Of a stretch of DNA of 64,000 nt, positions 1 through 8,076 are shown one piece after another; positions within the stretch are counted from its first letter, which is position 1, and each line of letters opens with the position of its first letter. The position numbers and the translations under genes are program-made. The notes under the pieces are model-generated. The model saw nothing but the letters and a program-made list of their open reading frames with translations, did not search any database and was not told the DNA's origin. This DNA is from Flavobacteriales bacterium (GTDB taxonomy: Bacteria > Bacteroidota > Bacteroidia > Flavobacteriales_F > PHOS-HE28), in NCBI GenBank assembly GCA_016715895.1, contig JADJXH010000004.1, positions 1,922,001-1,986,000 on the forward strand, in the 5' to 3' direction.

Positions 1-89
1 GCGGTGAAGCGCAGCGGTGCGTCCACCTGCACCTGGGCGTGGAGGAGCAGGGCGCCGCTGAACGCGACGCCGGCGGTGGCGGCCCTCAT
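1..89 (-). CDS. Exported protein, N-terminus only (cut by left edge)
   Basis: Only about 29 codons lie in the window. The reading frame starts at the ATG at 89 and begins with a signal peptide of the kind seen in its neighbours: short basic start, hydrophobic stretch, then an LLLHAQ ending suggesting cleavage at A-Q. The mature part begins VQVDAPLRFTA. The start codon overlaps the stop of the upstream gene as ATGA, so translation is probably coupled. The mature start (a hydrophobic strand after Q) resembles that of the upstream gene, which suggests a tandem paralogue; this is inferred from very few residues. Function unknown. Confidence 0.6.
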   Translation of the reverse strand, partial: MRAATAGVAFSGALLLHAQVQVDAPLRFT

Positions 90-871
90 CGGTCGGAGCA
101 GCATCGGTAGGAGAGCACGGAGAGGGGCACGCGGGTCCCGCCGGATAGGCAATCGGGCAGGAAGGTGTTGTTGTTGAGCCCGATGGACTTGGCGTCATTG
201 CCGCTGTTGGCCGCGTGGTCCACCCATTCGTAGTCCACGATGCTGTTGAGCAGGATGCCGTTCGGCATGGTGCACGCGGCGATCCACTCACCGAACGTGC
301 ACATGCGCCGTTGCCGGTTCGCGCACCCGTTGGCGGCCGCGTAGAAGTTGGCCGAATCCGTGGGCTGCCGTTCGATGCAGACATCCCGTGAGGCCGGGAA
401 CATGCCGGGCGGGCACGGACGCGGCAGTGGTGAGATGACCTGCCAGGCCGCGCCATCGTACACCAGGTCGATCGGGATGCCCGGCTGGAGGTCCGCGCTG
501 TCGAGCGGCTCCACTCCGTACTTGACGACCGCCACCGGACCGGTTCCGGACAGCGTGAGCGTGACCGGTCCGCTGTTGGTGGTGTCGGGCACGAGGGTGA
601 TGCGTGGTAGGTGACCGGCGAGCGGAAGGGCGATGGCCGGCCAGGCGGCCACCAGGCTGTCGGTGCCTGTGGCGGTGATCCACGTGAGCGCATGGGTCCG
701 CTCCAGCCCGGCCGCGAGCCCATCGCTGCCATCCAGCGGCGCGGCCAACCCCGTCACGCGGCGTTCCTCGGCACTGTCACCGTTCAAGGCGACACGCACG
801 GGCAGGTCCCATTGCGCGCTGAGCGCACCTGCGACACCGATCGCGGTCAGAAGCGCGGAGGAGCGGCTCAT
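86..871 (-). CDS. Secreted protein with FGE/sulfatase-modifying-factor-like C-terminal region
   Basis: 261 residues with a signal peptide (MSRSSALLTAIGVAGALSAQ). Residues 20-150 look like a beta-rich region of the kind that precedes collar or receptor-like domains. The C-terminal ~110 residues are Cys-rich, with a CTFGEWIAAC stretch, an EWVD stretch and a terminal YRCC. This layout resembles formylglycine-generating-enzyme (SUMF1-like) folds, which commonly show an R-L-C-T-E-x-E-W-E-x-A-C motif and a final G-x-R-C-C. I see the motif pattern; family membership and any enzymatic activity are inference. The ATG overlaps the stop of the upstream gene (ATGA), and its own stop overlaps the next start, so it is the middle gene of an operon. 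No T9SS tail is visible. Confidence 0.65.
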   Translation of the reverse strand: MSRSSALLTAIGVAGALSAQWDLPVRVALNGDSAEERRVTGLAAPLDGSDGLAAGLERTHALTWITATGTDSLVAAWPAIALPLAGHLPRITLVPDTTNSGPVTLTLSGTGPVAVVKYGVEPLDSADLQPGIPIDLVYDGAAWQVISPLPRPCPPGMFPASRDVCIERQPTDSANFYAAANGCANRQRRMCTFGEWIAACTMPNGILLNSIVDYEWVDHAANSGNDAKSIGLNNNTFLPDCLSGGTRVPLSVLSYRCCSDR

Positions 872-1755
872 GGGCGGGTGAACCGAAGGCTGCGTCCATC
901 ATCGGTGCGCAGCAGGTAAGTTCCAGGGGCTAGATCGGAGACCGGGAGCCGATGATGGGTCCGGTGGCCGGTGAGGTCCTGGTGCAGTACGGTCCGCCCC
1001 ATGGCGTCCAAGACGGCGAGACTTCGAAAGCCCCGTGCGGTATCGCGGACCTCCAGCACATCCGTGGTGGGGTTGGGTCCGGCGCTCAGCTCCGCTGGTA
1101 CGGCTTCTTCCGAGGTGGTCGTTCCAAGGCTTCCGTCGAACAGGGTGTAGGTGCCCAAACTGTCCAACCAGGTCGCGAACACGGTCGACAAGGGCAGATC
1201 CACCGCGCTGGGGATCCCCAGCCAGATGCTATCTCCTTGTTGCGCGGTGTACAGCATCAGATCGGCCTCGGCGATGCCCTGGAGTTCGGTGAGGTCGTAG
1301 CGGAATCCGATCTCGGCGGCAAGCCCATTGTTCACCTGTGGCCGGACACGATACCATCGCGCGATGCCGGAGGACCCGCTGGTGTCGCTGAGGATGGTGT
1401 GCCCGCGTTCAATGCTCAGGCTGTCCAGCGCGTTGGTCGATGTGATGCGAAAGCCGAGGCCACCGGGCTCGAGCGCCGCGGGAGGGGACGTCACCCACAC
1501 GTTGATGTGTTCGACGCCAAGCCCGGTGAGGGGTGATCCAGACGCCTCAGCGATGGCAGCCGTGGGTGCCAGGTCGATCAGGCCGTCGTTGACCACGGCC
1601 GCGCCGGATGGAACGGTCAACGTGAGCCCGTCAGGAAGCCGGACCGTGGCGCCTCCCAGCACATGCAGGGTGGTGCCAGGATGGACGGTGGATTGCGCGG
1701 TGAGCAGCGCCGGGAGAAGTCCGAAGAGAAGCGGGAAGACCGGGTGGCGCCGCAT
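868..1755 (-). CDS. T9SS type A sorting-domain secreted protein
   Basis: 295 residues from the ATG at 1755. This start is chosen over the upstream in-frame one because a promoter box lies five bases before it and a signal peptide (HPVFPLLFGLLPALLTAQ) follows directly. The middle (about residues 25-215) is a beta-rich region beginning with a polar repeat-like HVLGGATVRLPDG stretch and is otherwise unrecognised. The last ~75 residues form a type A sorting domain: a GPNPTTD start, a VLDAMGRTV strand and a final APGTYLLR followed by basic residues. In Bacteroidota such tails direct export through the T9SS and attachment to the cell surface. First gene of a three-gene operon. Confidence 0.8.
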   Translation of the reverse strand: MRRHPVFPLLFGLLPALLTAQSTVHPGTTLHVLGGATVRLPDGLTLTVPSGAAVVNDGLIDLAPTAAIAEASGSPLTGLGVEHINVWVTSPPAALEPGGLGFRITSTNALDSLSIERGHTILSDTSGSSGIARWYRVRPQVNNGLAAEIGFRYDLTELQGIAEADLMLYTAQQGDSIWLGIPSAVDLPLSTVFATWLDSLGTYTLFDGSLGTTTSEEAVPAELSAGPNPTTDVLEVRDTARGFRSLAVLDAMGRTVLHQDLTGHRTHHRLPVSDLAPGTYLLRTDDGRSLRFTRP

Positions 1756-1760
1756 GGAAG

Positions 1761-1768
1761 CAAAAGTA
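1761..1768 (-). promoter_or_regulatory. TAnnTTTG -7 element (TACTTTTG)
   Basis: The minus strand reads TACTTTTG, a perfect match to the Bacteroidota -7 consensus. Only five bases (CTTCC) separate it from the ATG at 1755, so the transcript would start at or next to the start codon. Confidence 0.7.
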
Positions 1769-1862
1769 ACGGGAAGGAAGGGCCGGTTGGGAGGGGACGG
1801 CGCCGTGGAGTGAGGTGGGGGTGAGTCGCGGTCGCCCCACACAGGTCAGGGATCCCGAACGT

Positions 1863-1878
1863 ATGTATGGCCATACAT
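1863..1878. repeat. Perfect 16-bp palindrome, copy 1
   Basis: ATGTATGGCCATACAT reads identically on both strands. A near-identical copy lies 209 bases to the right. It could be an operator for a dimeric regulator of the divergent genes, or an end of a small lost element. Confidence 0.55.
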
Positions 1879-2071
1879 TTGTCAGGGTGCTTCGATATGT
1901 GAGCACGAACAGATCGTCAGATCGGAATGAATAGAGAAATGATTAAATAATATACGAGATATGATCGGTGCATGGGTGATCGATAGCCCTCCGATGCAAT
2001 AATCGAGCATGGATGAGCGGATTCCCCATGGAATGGATGGTTGATGGAATGAACATACATCTGGAGAACAT

Positions 2072-2087
2072 ATGTATGGCCATGCAT
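2072..2087. repeat. 16-bp palindrome, copy 2 (one mismatch)
   Basis: ATGTATGGCCATGCAT differs from copy 1 at one base (A to G at 2084), which breaks one palindromic pair. The preceding bases (AACATACAT, AACATATGT) add further half-site-like sequence. Confidence 0.5.
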
Positions 2088-2131
2088 GAGTAGGGGCGGG
2101 CGCCACAGCTCCGCTCATCCCCTCCTCAACC

Positions 2132-2139
2132 TACCTTCG
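2132..2139 (+). promoter_or_regulatory. TAnnTTCG -7-like element (TACCTTCG)
   Basis: Matches the -7 consensus except C for the third T of TTTG, a variant repeated at several other starts in this window. It ends 17 bases before the ATG at 2157 and would drive the five-gene CotH operon. Confidence 0.55.
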
Positions 2140-2156
2140 CCGCAACCCCCGCATCC

Positions 2157-2561
2157 ATGGACCTGATGGGCCTCATCGCCGACCAGCTGGGATTCTTCAC
2201 CCCACAGGACCTGCCCGGTCTTGCCTTGGCCGTGCTCTTCGCTGCGGCGCTCGCGTTCATGGTCGGGCGCATCGCCGGGGCCGCCGCCATGGAGGCCCGG
2301 CAGTTGGCCCTTTGGGCCGGTGTGGCCGCGCTGGGTGTTGCCCTGGTGAAGGGCTCCGTACCCTTCAGCATCGCGCTGGTGGCCTTGGCGTTGCTGGTGC
2401 GCGTTGAGGCCGGTGAGGGGCAGCGCCATCGCGTCTTGAAGGCCATGGCCGTCGTGCTTGGAGGAGGTTGTGGTACGGGGGCGGCCATCCCTGTCGTGGT
2501 GGGCTTGATCCCATTGGCGTTGATCGCCCGGTGGGCGTTGCGTGATGCGCGCGAGGGGTGA
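2157..2561 (+). CDS. Small integral membrane protein of the CotH operon
   Basis: 134 residues, almost wholly hydrophobic, with about four membrane segments: roughly residues 20-42 (GLALAVLFAAALAFMVG), 48-62, 68-84 (VPFSIALVALALLV) and 98-125. There is no signal peptide and no recognised catalytic motif. It is the first gene of the operon, and its stop overlaps the CotH start as TGATG. In other Bacteroidota, CotH genes often sit next to a DUF4956 membrane protein. The topology and the segment-3 pattern here are loosely compatible with a reduced DUF4956-like protein, but that is a guess from context. Confidence 0.65.
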   Translation: MDLMGLIADQLGFFTPQDLPGLALAVLFAAALAFMVGRIAGAAAMEARQLALWAGVAALGVALVKGSVPFSIALVALALLVRVEAGEGQRHRVLKAMAVVLGGGCGTGAAIPVVVGLIPLALIARWALRDAREG

Positions 2562-4192
2562 TGAGCGGTAGCGCACTTCGGACCTTCCTCCTCTGGGTCG
2601 CGCTTGTCGCCATGGCGTTGGCTTGGCGGGTAGCGGTTCCCAAGGCAGGGCCTTCACGTCGCACAGCATCGGTCGCACGGGTGGACGTGGAGGTCGGCCC
2701 CTTTGAAGTTCGCTTCAGGGGGCCTGAAGGGGCCGTGATCCATGCGACCACCGATGGGCGCACGCCGACGGCCATCGACAGGGTTGTTCACGGACCCCTG
2801 CCGGTGCGGGCCGATCGCCATGCGGTGGAGCGGCTCATGCGGATCCCGACCTCGGTGCAATGGCGACCTCCGATACCGGGGCTTCCGGCGGCGTTCACGG
2901 TCCGGGCCACGGCCTGCGTGGAGGGTGCGTGCGGTCCGGTGACCGGCCGAACGGTGCTGCTGCACGAGCATGTGCTGCCGGTGCTTGCCCTGACGGCCGA
3001 ACCCGGCGCGTTCTTCGATCCGGACACGGGCATTTACGGGCTTGGGCATGGCATCTTCCGCACGGATGAGGAGGTCGTCCAACGCTTCCCGCGGGACCAT
3101 CGGTGGTGGAAGTACCCCGGTAACTTCCAGTTCCGGGGCAGGGCCTGGGAGCGATCGGCTCAGGCCGAGCTGTTCGATGGGCGTGGAACGCCCATCTGGT
3201 CGGGACCGGTGAAGCTGCGCATCAACGGCAACAACACCCGGGGTTTCCCGCAGCATGCACTTCGCATGAGATTACCTCAGACCTCCGTGGCCTGGTGCGG
3301 AGAGGCACGTGGCATCGGCCATCGGGTGCTAGTGCTGCGGGCCGGTGGGAACGACCAGGCGGACAGCTTCCTGCGCGATGTGGTGCAGCACCGGCTTTGC
3401 AGCGCGTTACCCTTCCATACCTCAGGGGCCAGGGCGGTGGTGGTGTACCTCAATGGCGCGTATTGGGGCCTCCACCATCTGCGTGAGCGGATCGACGCGC
3501 GGGAGCTGGCGCGAAGGCATGGCGGCGATGCGGATGCGTACACCGTGCTGGAGGACCGCCTGCTGCTTTACGATGGAGATCAGGCCGAGGTGAAGCGCTT
3601 TGAACGCATGATCACCATGGCCGAACGCTGGGACCCGAATGGCCGGTCCTACGCGGACAGCCTTGAGCGCCGGATGGACGTGGACGGCTTCCTGTCCTAT
3701 ATGGCGGCGCAGATCATCCTGGGCAACCTCGACTGGCCCGGTCAGAACGTGAAGTACTGGCGATGGACGGGGCCGGCCGATACCTTGGGTGCGCCGCGTG
3801 ATGGCCGATGGCGGTTCATGATGGGCGACAGCGACATGGGCCTGGGCTATGCCGGACCGGTGACCACCGATGTCTTCCTGCACGTGGAACGCCATCAGGG
3901 ACCGGTGGCCCAGTTGTACAAGGCCATCCTACGGTCACCAGCGATCCGCCAGCGTTCCCGCACCATCGTGCTCGACATGCTCCAGGGAGACCTCTCCGAC
4001 CGGGCCATGGTGGCGGCGATCGATGCCGGGGCGGCCGAGCTTGCTCCGGAGATGACCCAGCACGTGGCGCGGTGGCGCAGACCCTCCTCCGTGTCGGAAT
4101 GGACGCGGAAGGTGGAGGAACTGCGCAGCTTTGCACGGCTGCGGGGCGAGGTCGTGCGCACCCAGCTTGACCGGCACCTGCCTGCACACTGA
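2561..4192 (+). CDS. CotH-type kinase-like protein with N-terminal beta-sandwich domain
   Basis: 543 residues. The ATG at 2561 shares its A with the stop of the upstream gene; a GTG one codon earlier is less likely. One N-terminal membrane anchor (residues 6-22) is followed by a domain at ~30-140 like the C-terminal domain of chitobiases (IHATTDGRTPT). The CotH fold follows at ~190-500, with KLRINGNNTRGFP, VYLNGAYWGLHHLRERID, an NLDWPGQNVKYWR stretch and the acidic MMGDSDMGLG stretch that matches the metal-binding loop of CotH kinases. CotH proteins are atypical protein kinases, known from spore coats and present in many bacterial envelopes. The substrate is unknown; the active domain is inferred to face the periplasm or cell surface. 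Confidence 0.85.
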   Translation: MSGSALRTFLLWVALVAMALAWRVAVPKAGPSRRTASVARVDVEVGPFEVRFRGPEGAVIHATTDGRTPTAIDRVVHGPLPVRADRHAVERLMRIPTSVQWRPPIPGLPAAFTVRATACVEGACGPVTGRTVLLHEHVLPVLALTAEPGAFFDPDTGIYGLGHGIFRTDEEVVQRFPRDHRWWKYPGNFQFRGRAWERSAQAELFDGRGTPIWSGPVKLRINGNNTRGFPQHALRMRLPQTSVAWCGEARGIGHRVLVLRAGGNDQADSFLRDVVQHRLCSALPFHTSGARAVVVYLNGAYWGLHHLRERIDARELARRHGGDADAYTVLEDRLLLYDGDQAEVKRFERMITMAERWDPNGRSYADSLERRMDVDGFLSYMAAQIILGNLDWPGQNVKYWRWTGPADTLGAPRDGRWRFMMGDSDMGLGYAGPVTTDVFLHVERHQGPVAQLYKAILRSPAIRQRSRTIVLDMLQGDLSDRAMVAAIDAGAAELAPEMTQHVARWRRPSSVSEWTRKVEELRSFARLRGEVVRTQLDRHLPAH

Positions 4193-4195
4193 GCC

Positions 4196-5590
4196 ATGCT
4201 GGACTTCCTTCGGAACGAGCTCCAGTTCATCCTGATCGTCACGGTCTGGGTGCTGTCCACGGTGTTCGCCGGTCCGGTCATCTACGCGCTCCTGCCGCTC
4301 TCGGTCTTCCTCTTCTACCGACGGGAGTCGTTCGGCGACATCCTGTTCGGGTTCATCCTCATCCTGGTGTTGTCGGACATGACACCGGACGTCTTCTCCA
4401 TGCGGAAGATCAAGACGGCCAAGTACGCGTACATCATCGCCCTTTCGCTCATCCTGCTCGTGGAGCAGCATCGCTTCGCACCGCTGTCGGGTGTCTTCAA
4501 GGTCTTCCTGCCCTTCTTCGCATATGCCTTCCTTCCCCTGGTCTTCGGCAACGACCCCATCACGGGCATTCAGAAGACCTTGAGCTACGCACTGCTCTAC
4601 CTGGTGGTGCCCAACTACGTGCTGCTCAACTTCCGCCAGCGCGGCTGGGATTTCTTCCGCGATCTGGTGCGCTTCCTGGTGGCGTTCCTAGTGGTGATGT
4701 GGTTGATGAAGTTCCTGCGGATCGTGCCGGTCTTCGTGGCTGGCCGCTTCCGCGGGTTGTTCGGCAACCCCAACGGGCTGGGCATCTTCACCTTCCTGGT
4801 GTTCACGCTCTACACCATCCTCAATCACCTCAAGAACGACCTTTTCCCCTTCCGGCAGCGCATGATGAATTACGCGGTCATCGTGTTCTTCCTAGTCCTG
4901 TGCGGTTCGCGCACATCGTTGGTCGCCACCGGCATGTTCCTGCTCTTCAGTCGGTTCTTCAGTCTGTCCCCGTTCATCGGTTTCATCGGGTTCATCGCCT
5001 TCCTGGGCATCATCGAGCTGGTGAGCTCGAACCTCTCCGCCATCGTCATCAGCCTCGGGCTTCAGGAGTATTTCCGGGTGGAGACCCTGGACGACGGGTC
5101 GGGCCGGTACATCGCATGGCGCTTCGCCTGGGGCAAGATCCAGGATTACTTCATGCTCGGTGGCGGCTTCGGCAACGACGAGTACATCATGCGCCACAAC
5201 TACGCCTATCTGCGTACGCTGGGCCACCACGGCGGGGTGCACAACAGCTACCTCACCATGTGGTTCAACGTGGGCATCGTGGGCATCCTCATTTACTTCA
5301 GAAGCTACTTCCTCATCTTCTTCAAGGCCAGCAAGCGGGTGCCGATGGCCTTCGCCGCCATGTTCGCCGTGATGTTCAGCGTGCTCTATGAATCATGGCT
5401 CACCGGGTCCCTGAACCCCTTCACCATCATCCTGGTGATGATCATGACGGTGGTGACCGAGCCGGACATCGTGGAGTCGGAGGAACGGGAACAGGCCGCC
5501 CTCGATGCCGAGGCCTCCGTGCACCCGGATGACCTGCGCGAACTCGGACCGGGCACGGGAACGGAGGGGCTTACTTTGCGCCCTTTATGA
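4196..5590 (+). CDS. O-antigen ligase / Wzy-polymerase-like membrane protein
   Basis: 464 residues with about ten to twelve membrane segments and a charged cytosolic tail (residues ~425-464). A large loop near residues 290-360 contains the family hallmark HNSYLTMWFN, and FGNPNGLG precedes the middle segments. Both are typical of the Wzy_C/O-antigen-ligase superfamily, which joins or polymerises lipid-linked glycans at the outer face of the inner membrane. It starts three bases after the CotH stop, and its own stop overlaps the next start (ATGA). This places glycan assembly and CotH-like phosphorylation in one operon. Whether it acts as ligase, polymerase or on a non-LPS glycan cannot be told. 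Confidence 0.85.
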   Translation: MLDFLRNELQFILIVTVWVLSTVFAGPVIYALLPLSVFLFYRRESFGDILFGFILILVLSDMTPDVFSMRKIKTAKYAYIIALSLILLVEQHRFAPLSGVFKVFLPFFAYAFLPLVFGNDPITGIQKTLSYALLYLVVPNYVLLNFRQRGWDFFRDLVRFLVAFLVVMWLMKFLRIVPVFVAGRFRGLFGNPNGLGIFTFLVFTLYTILNHLKNDLFPFRQRMMNYAVIVFFLVLCGSRTSLVATGMFLLFSRFFSLSPFIGFIGFIAFLGIIELVSSNLSAIVISLGLQEYFRVETLDDGSGRYIAWRFAWGKIQDYFMLGGGFGNDEYIMRHNYAYLRTLGHHGGVHNSYLTMWFNVGIVGILIYFRSYFLIFFKASKRVPMAFAAMFAVMFSVLYESWLTGSLNPFTIILVMIMTVVTEPDIVESEEREQAALDAEASVHPDDLRELGPGTGTEGLTLRPL

Positions 5591-8076
5591 ACGGACGCTT
5601 CAAACGCTGGACGATCCTGGCGCCGGCCCTGCTCGCCCTGCTCGCGGGGGGGGCATGGACCGCGCACCGGGCTTTGGTGCATCGCGGGCATCCGGGTCTG
5701 GCCACCTTCATCCGCCAATGGGCCGTGAACTACCCCGCCAGCTTCGCCATGGAGCCGCCCGTCCTCGCCATCGAGGTGGACGAGGCCGAACTGGCCCGCC
5801 TGCGGAACGTGGTGGATCTCGCGCGTGAGCGCGGGGTCATCATGCCCGAGGGCAACGATCCGGTCGAGGCGCGGTTCACGGTGGATGGCCGCTCCTTCAA
5901 GGGCCGGGTCCGCATCAAAGGCAAGCTCAGCGACCATGTGCAGGGGGAGAAGTGGAGCTTCCGCGTGCTCGCCCGCAAGGACGGCGGCTTCATGGGCATG
6001 AAGCGCTTCAGCCTGCAGCACCCCGGAACGCGGAACTACCTCTGTGACTGGTTCTACCACCGCCTGATGGCGGGTGAAGGGCTGATCGCACTGCGCTACG
6101 GCTTCTGTCGCGTCACCTTCAATGGCGAGGACCTCGGAGTGTATGCCGTTGAGGAGCACTTCGGCGAGGAATTGGCCGAGAACAACGGGCGCGTGGCCGG
6201 ACCGCTGCTCCGCTTCGATCCCGGGCTGTTCTGGCAGCACCGGCTCAACAGCATGCAGGGCCTCCGTCTGGATGAGGCCTACGCCGCCTACCAGGCGGCC
6301 GCCCTTGATGCGTATGGCACGAACGACCTGGCGGCCGACCCGGAGGGGCGGCGGCTGTTCGAGGAGGCCCTCGCCCTGGTCACCGCCTTCCGTCGTGGCG
6401 AGCTGCCCGCCTCGGCCGTGTTCGATGCGGACCGCACGGGCCGCCGCCTCGCCCTCCTTGACCTCGTGGGTGGACACCACAGCATGGACTGGAGCGATGT
6501 GAAGTTCCACTTCGACCCGGTGCTCAAGCGCCTCGAACCGGTGAGCTACGAGAGCTTCAGTGCGTTCCGCATCCGCGAGTTGGCCGGAGCCTACCGGTAC
6601 CGCGGCCAGGTACGGGAGCAGGATGAGCTGCACACCCAGTTGTTGAGCGACCCGGCGATCATGGCCGCCTACGTGCACCATCTGGAGCGCTACGCCCGCC
6701 CCGCCTGGCTCGACAGTGCCTTCGCGGCGCTGAAGGGCCCCCTCGACACGGCCAGCGCCACGCTGTACCGCGAATTCCCCTACAAGGAACTGGACCGAGG
6801 CGTGTACACCGCCAACCAGCGGGCCATCCGCGCGCTGCTCGACCCGCCCAGGCACGCGCACCTGCACCTCGACCGCCGCTCGGGCGATACCTTGGAGGTG
6901 GTGGCCGTTCCGATCGAGGCGCTGCCCGTGCAGGTGGACAGCCTGCGCCTGGCCGACGGGCGGCACTTCGCACCGGTGGGCCGTGCCGTGCTGCCTCCCC
7001 GCCCGCGTGGCGGCGTCGGCAGGCCGCAGCTGCTGCGCTTTGTCACGTGCCCGGTGAACGACAGTGCCCTCGCCGACGCGCACGTCTTGGCCGGCTTTCT
7101 GGGCAGCGCACGGCGCAAGGAGACCCCGGTGGCACCGTTCAAGATGAATGACGTCCGCGACCTGGACCTGGCCACGCTGGCCACCCCGAACGTGGAGCGC
7201 TTCCCCTTCCTGGTGCGCGATGAGGCCGAGCGGACCATCACCTTCAAGCCGGGACGGTGGACGATCGGCGAGCGCTTGGTGCTGCCGGCAGGCTACACGG
7301 TGGTGGCTTTCGCTCCGCTGAGGCTCGAGCTGGTGAACGGTGCGGAGATCGTGAGCCGCTCGCCGCTGCGCTGGACCGGCACCGAGGACATGCCCATCAC
7401 GGTGGTCAGCCCGGACAGCAGCAGCATGGGCGTGCATGTGCTGGAGGCCGGTGCCCGGTCCGTGCTGGACCAGGTGCGGTTCGAAGGCCTGATGCGCTTC
7501 AAGGAGGAGCAGCCCCGTAGCGCCGATGTCAGCTTTCACCGTTCTCCGGTCACGATCAGCCACGCGGTGTTCAACGGTGCGGGCACCACCTTGCTGGCCC
7601 TCTCCGAAGGGGAGGCGCAGCTGCGGCACAGCACCTTCCACGGCGGGTCCGATCAGCTCGAGGCCGTGCATGCCGCCGTACAGGCCACCGGGCTCCGCTT
7701 CCTGGGCGCTGGGGATGATGCGGTGAGCGTGCATGGAGGGGGCGGCAGCTTCACCGAGCTCGTGATCGACGGCGCCAAGGGGGAGGGGGTGAAGGCCACG
7801 GCCCTGGCCCAGGTGGAGCTGACGAACGCGACGCTCACGCGGTGCGGCACCGGCATCGAGGCCCGCGAGGGATCCTCCGTGCGCATGAACGTCGGCCGGA
7901 TCGATGCGACACAGGCGGCCCATGCCGGCAAGGACGAGGTGCGGAACGGTCCCGTGCGGATCGAGCTGAAGGGGGTGGAGGTGCCGGAGGGGGCTGGATT
8001 CAAGACCGGGCAGGGCAGCAGCATCACCCTCAACGGCCGTGCGGTGGGCGCGGCGAAAGCGGCGGAGGGCACATGA
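5587..8076 (+). CDS. CotH-like protein fused to a C-terminal right-handed beta-helix
   Basis: 829 residues; the ATG overlaps the previous stop. One N-terminal anchor (residues 8-25) is followed by a CotH-like region (~60-440) with RVRIKGKLSDH, a FSLQHPG strand and VTFNGEDLGVYAVEEHFG. Where the first CotH protein has GDSD, this one has PVSYESF, so the usual DxD loop is altered and only an acidic E remains. From ~570 to 800 there are short irregular repeats (SRSPLRWTG, ISHAVFNGAG, LRHSTFHGGSD, VELTNATLTRCG) typical of pectate-lyase-like parallel beta-helices. It could be a divergent kinase, a pseudokinase or a glycan-binding partner. Coupled on both sides by ATGA overlaps. Confidence 0.8.
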   Translation: MNGRFKRWTILAPALLALLAGGAWTAHRALVHRGHPGLATFIRQWAVNYPASFAMEPPVLAIEVDEAELARLRNVVDLARERGVIMPEGNDPVEARFTVDGRSFKGRVRIKGKLSDHVQGEKWSFRVLARKDGGFMGMKRFSLQHPGTRNYLCDWFYHRLMAGEGLIALRYGFCRVTFNGEDLGVYAVEEHFGEELAENNGRVAGPLLRFDPGLFWQHRLNSMQGLRLDEAYAAYQAAALDAYGTNDLAADPEGRRLFEEALALVTAFRRGELPASAVFDADRTGRRLALLDLVGGHHSMDWSDVKFHFDPVLKRLEPVSYESFSAFRIRELAGAYRYRGQVREQDELHTQLLSDPAIMAAYVHHLERYARPAWLDSAFAALKGPLDTASATLYREFPYKELDRGVYTANQRAIRALLDPPRHAHLHLDRRSGDTLEVVAVPIEALPVQVDSLRLADGRHFAPVGRAVLPPRPRGGVGRPQLLRFVTCPVNDSALADAHVLAGFLGSARRKETPVAPFKMNDVRDLDLATLATPNVERFPFLVRDEAERTITFKPGRWTIGERLVLPAGYTVVAFAPLRLELVNGAEIVSRSPLRWTGTEDMPITVVSPDSSSMGVHVLEAGARSVLDQVRFEGLMRFKEEQPRSADVSFHRSPVTISHAVFNGAGTTLLALSEGEAQLRHSTFHGGSDQLEAVHAAVQATGLRFLGAGDDAVSVHGGGGSFTELVIDGAKGEGVKATALAQVELTNATLTRCGTGIEAREGSSVRMNVGRIDATQAAHAGKDEVRNGPVRIELKGVEVPEGAGFKTGQGSSITLNGRAVGAAKAAEGT

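Larger units (their letters stand above)
1769..2131. other. AT-rich gene-free region with paired palindromes
   Basis: About 360 bases between divergent genes without a convincing gene. The 60 bases from 1921 are about 33% G+C, in a window that is roughly two-thirds G+C. The AT-rich core is bracketed by two copies of a 16-base palindrome (listed separately). The open frames here are short, and their compositions do not look like protein. Confidence 0.6.

Noticed and set aside
1882..2118. 78-residue minus-strand protein in the AT-rich gap
   Set aside because: No start context or promoter box, no recognisable fold, and the stretch contains a palindrome copy.
7842..8072. Longer N-terminus of the phosphoesterase reaching back inside the CotH gene
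   Set aside because: It overlaps the CotH/beta-helix gene; the ATGA start at 8073 with a signal-like segment after it is the normal arrangement in this operon.
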